Source: an uncultured Methylococcaceae bacterium
GTDB taxonomy: Bacteria; Pseudomonadota; Gammaproteobacteria; Methylococcales; Methylomonadaceae
Direction: 5' to 3'
NCBI GenBank assembly: GCA_903939355.1
Contig: CAJAHC010000124.1
Span: 1 to 7,201, forward strand
DNA: 7,201 nucleotides
Numbering within the stretch: position 1 is the stretch's first letter; each line of letters starts with the position of its first letter. Under the pieces are notes generated by a model that did not search any database, was not told where the DNA came from, and worked only from the letters and a program-made list of their open reading frames with translations. Shown here piece by piece: positions 6,499-7,201 of this stretch. Both the position numbers and the translations under genes were made by a program.

Positions 6499-7201
6499 TT
6501 AGTATGTATTTAAGCTAATTTTATTTAATATAATAGGAATTTCCTGATGACAGGAAATATTATCAAGACCTGTTATATTGTCTAGGGCTATTCTTTCTCC
6601 AAGGATGAATTTTTTATTTAACGTTTCACCGTCACTATTACCATGTCTATTTTTATGTGAACTTTGAACAAGATTACAAGGGTTGTTTATTATTTTCGAT
6701 TGATCAAAGCACATTAGATAAGGTAAGTTAATTGGATTATTAGATAACACCGATTCTAGAGTGTTCGGAGAGTAATAATGTAAATTTTTTAATAAATTTT
6801 TTATTTCTTTTGTTCTAAAAATATGACCATCTAGAGACATTGGGTAGCCATAGTCACCTTTGTACTCGCCCCATTGCCAAATATTTTTGTTTGTTTTTTG
6901 CATTTCTATATCTAGCGTATAACAATAAGTTAATCGTGGGTGTAATCTCAGACTCAAACATATGATTTCCTTTTTTATCTTGAAAATCGACATTTCTTTC
7001 TCTTTTAGGGAAAAATCTTCTTTAAAGATATCGTCGTCTACAAAAAAGACAGTGTATTCCTTCTTATCAATAAGCTCCAACAAGCTAATTTTAAATTCGT
7101 CTTCTTTTTTGAAAAGGACGTCATTATATTCTGTTTGAAGAATATCGTAGCCGCGTTTATATTCATTATTGCTATATGTATATAACACCTTTATTTTATG
7201 A
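6499..7201 (-). CDS. GT-A-like glycosyltransferase of a polysaccharide cluster, N-terminus beyond window
   Basis: 233 residues are visible. The frame stays open to the window edge (His-Lys-Ile-Lys before the first GTG at 7188), and strand-like IKVLYTYSNNEY would lie inside a GT-A domain. The GTG is therefore probably not the start; some 30-40 residues with the first nucleotide-binding strand are likely missing. Counting from the first visible residue, TVFFVDDDIF (50-59) is a strand ending in a DXD-like metal site (Asp55-Asp57). CLSLRLHPRLTYCYT (81-95), WQWGEYKGDYGYPMSLDGHI (108-127) and ISCHQEI (215-221) are further landmarks. They resemble, from memory, a family of cluster glycosyltransferases with WGYP-S-DGHIFRT and a late HQE. 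It would add one sugar early in the transcription order. It is noticeably more A+T-rich than the GT2 genes downstream, a hint of separate acquisition. Fold assignment is reasonable; exact family and sugar are uncertain. Confidence 0.65.
   Translation of the reverse strand, partial: HKIKVLYTYSNNEYKRGYDILQTEYNDVLFKKEDEFKISLLELIDKKEYTVFFVDDDIFKEDFSLKEKEMSIFKIKKEIICLSLRLHPRLTYCYTLDIEMQKTNKNIWQWGEYKGDYGYPMSLDGHIFRTKEIKNLLKNLHYYSPNTLESVLSNNPINLPYLMCFDQSKIINNPCNLVQSSHKNRHGNSDGETLNKKFILGERIALDNITGLDNISCHQEIPIILNKISLNTY

Overview
The window is a stretch of a surface-polysaccharide (O-antigen, capsule or LPS outer-core type) biosynthesis cluster. All seven recognisable genes lie on the minus strand, so transcription runs from high to low coordinates. 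The DNA is A+T-rich. A GT9 (heptosyltransferase-fold) gene and purine-rich Shine-Dalgarno sites (GGAGG, AGGA) point to a Gram-negative bacterium. A gammaproteobacterium would fit, but the sequence does not settle the taxon.

Layout in the direction of transcription: (1) 7201-6499, the 3' part of an AT-rich GT-A-like glycosyltransferase whose N-terminus lies beyond the window; (2) 6366-5560, a DUF268-type protein with a SAM-methyltransferase-like fold, starting at GTG; (3) 5496-4462, 4465-3488 and 3385-2435, three successive GT2 glycosyltransferases, the first two overlapping by ATGA; (4) 2259-877, a GT4 (GT-B fold) glycosyltransferase with a C-terminal extension; (5) 809-1, the N-terminal 269 residues of a GT9-family glycosyltransferase that runs off the window start.

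Taken together there are six probable glycosyltransferases and one probable glycan-modifying or small-molecule-modifying enzyme. They would act at the cytoplasmic face of the inner membrane, adding sugars one after another to a lipid-linked or LPS acceptor. No flippase, polymerase, ligase, ABC transporter or nucleotide-sugar synthesis gene is in view, so neither the export route nor the sugars can be named. Gaps between genes are 63 to 175 bases. No convincing rho-independent terminator was seen, so one long operon is likely, with a weak promoter candidate just upstream of the DUF268 gene.

The most notable irregularity is at the end of the third GT2 gene (2435-3385). A 60-codon stop-free, coding-like stretch without an ATG follows in another frame (2278-2457). 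Loss of one A in an A5 run would join the two into a protein of about 368 residues ending 18 bases before the next start. That suggests a frameshift, a sequence error or a gene remnant. Otherwise the window looks like an ordinary, variable glycan locus, with no CRISPR, mobile element, RNA gene or defence system detected.
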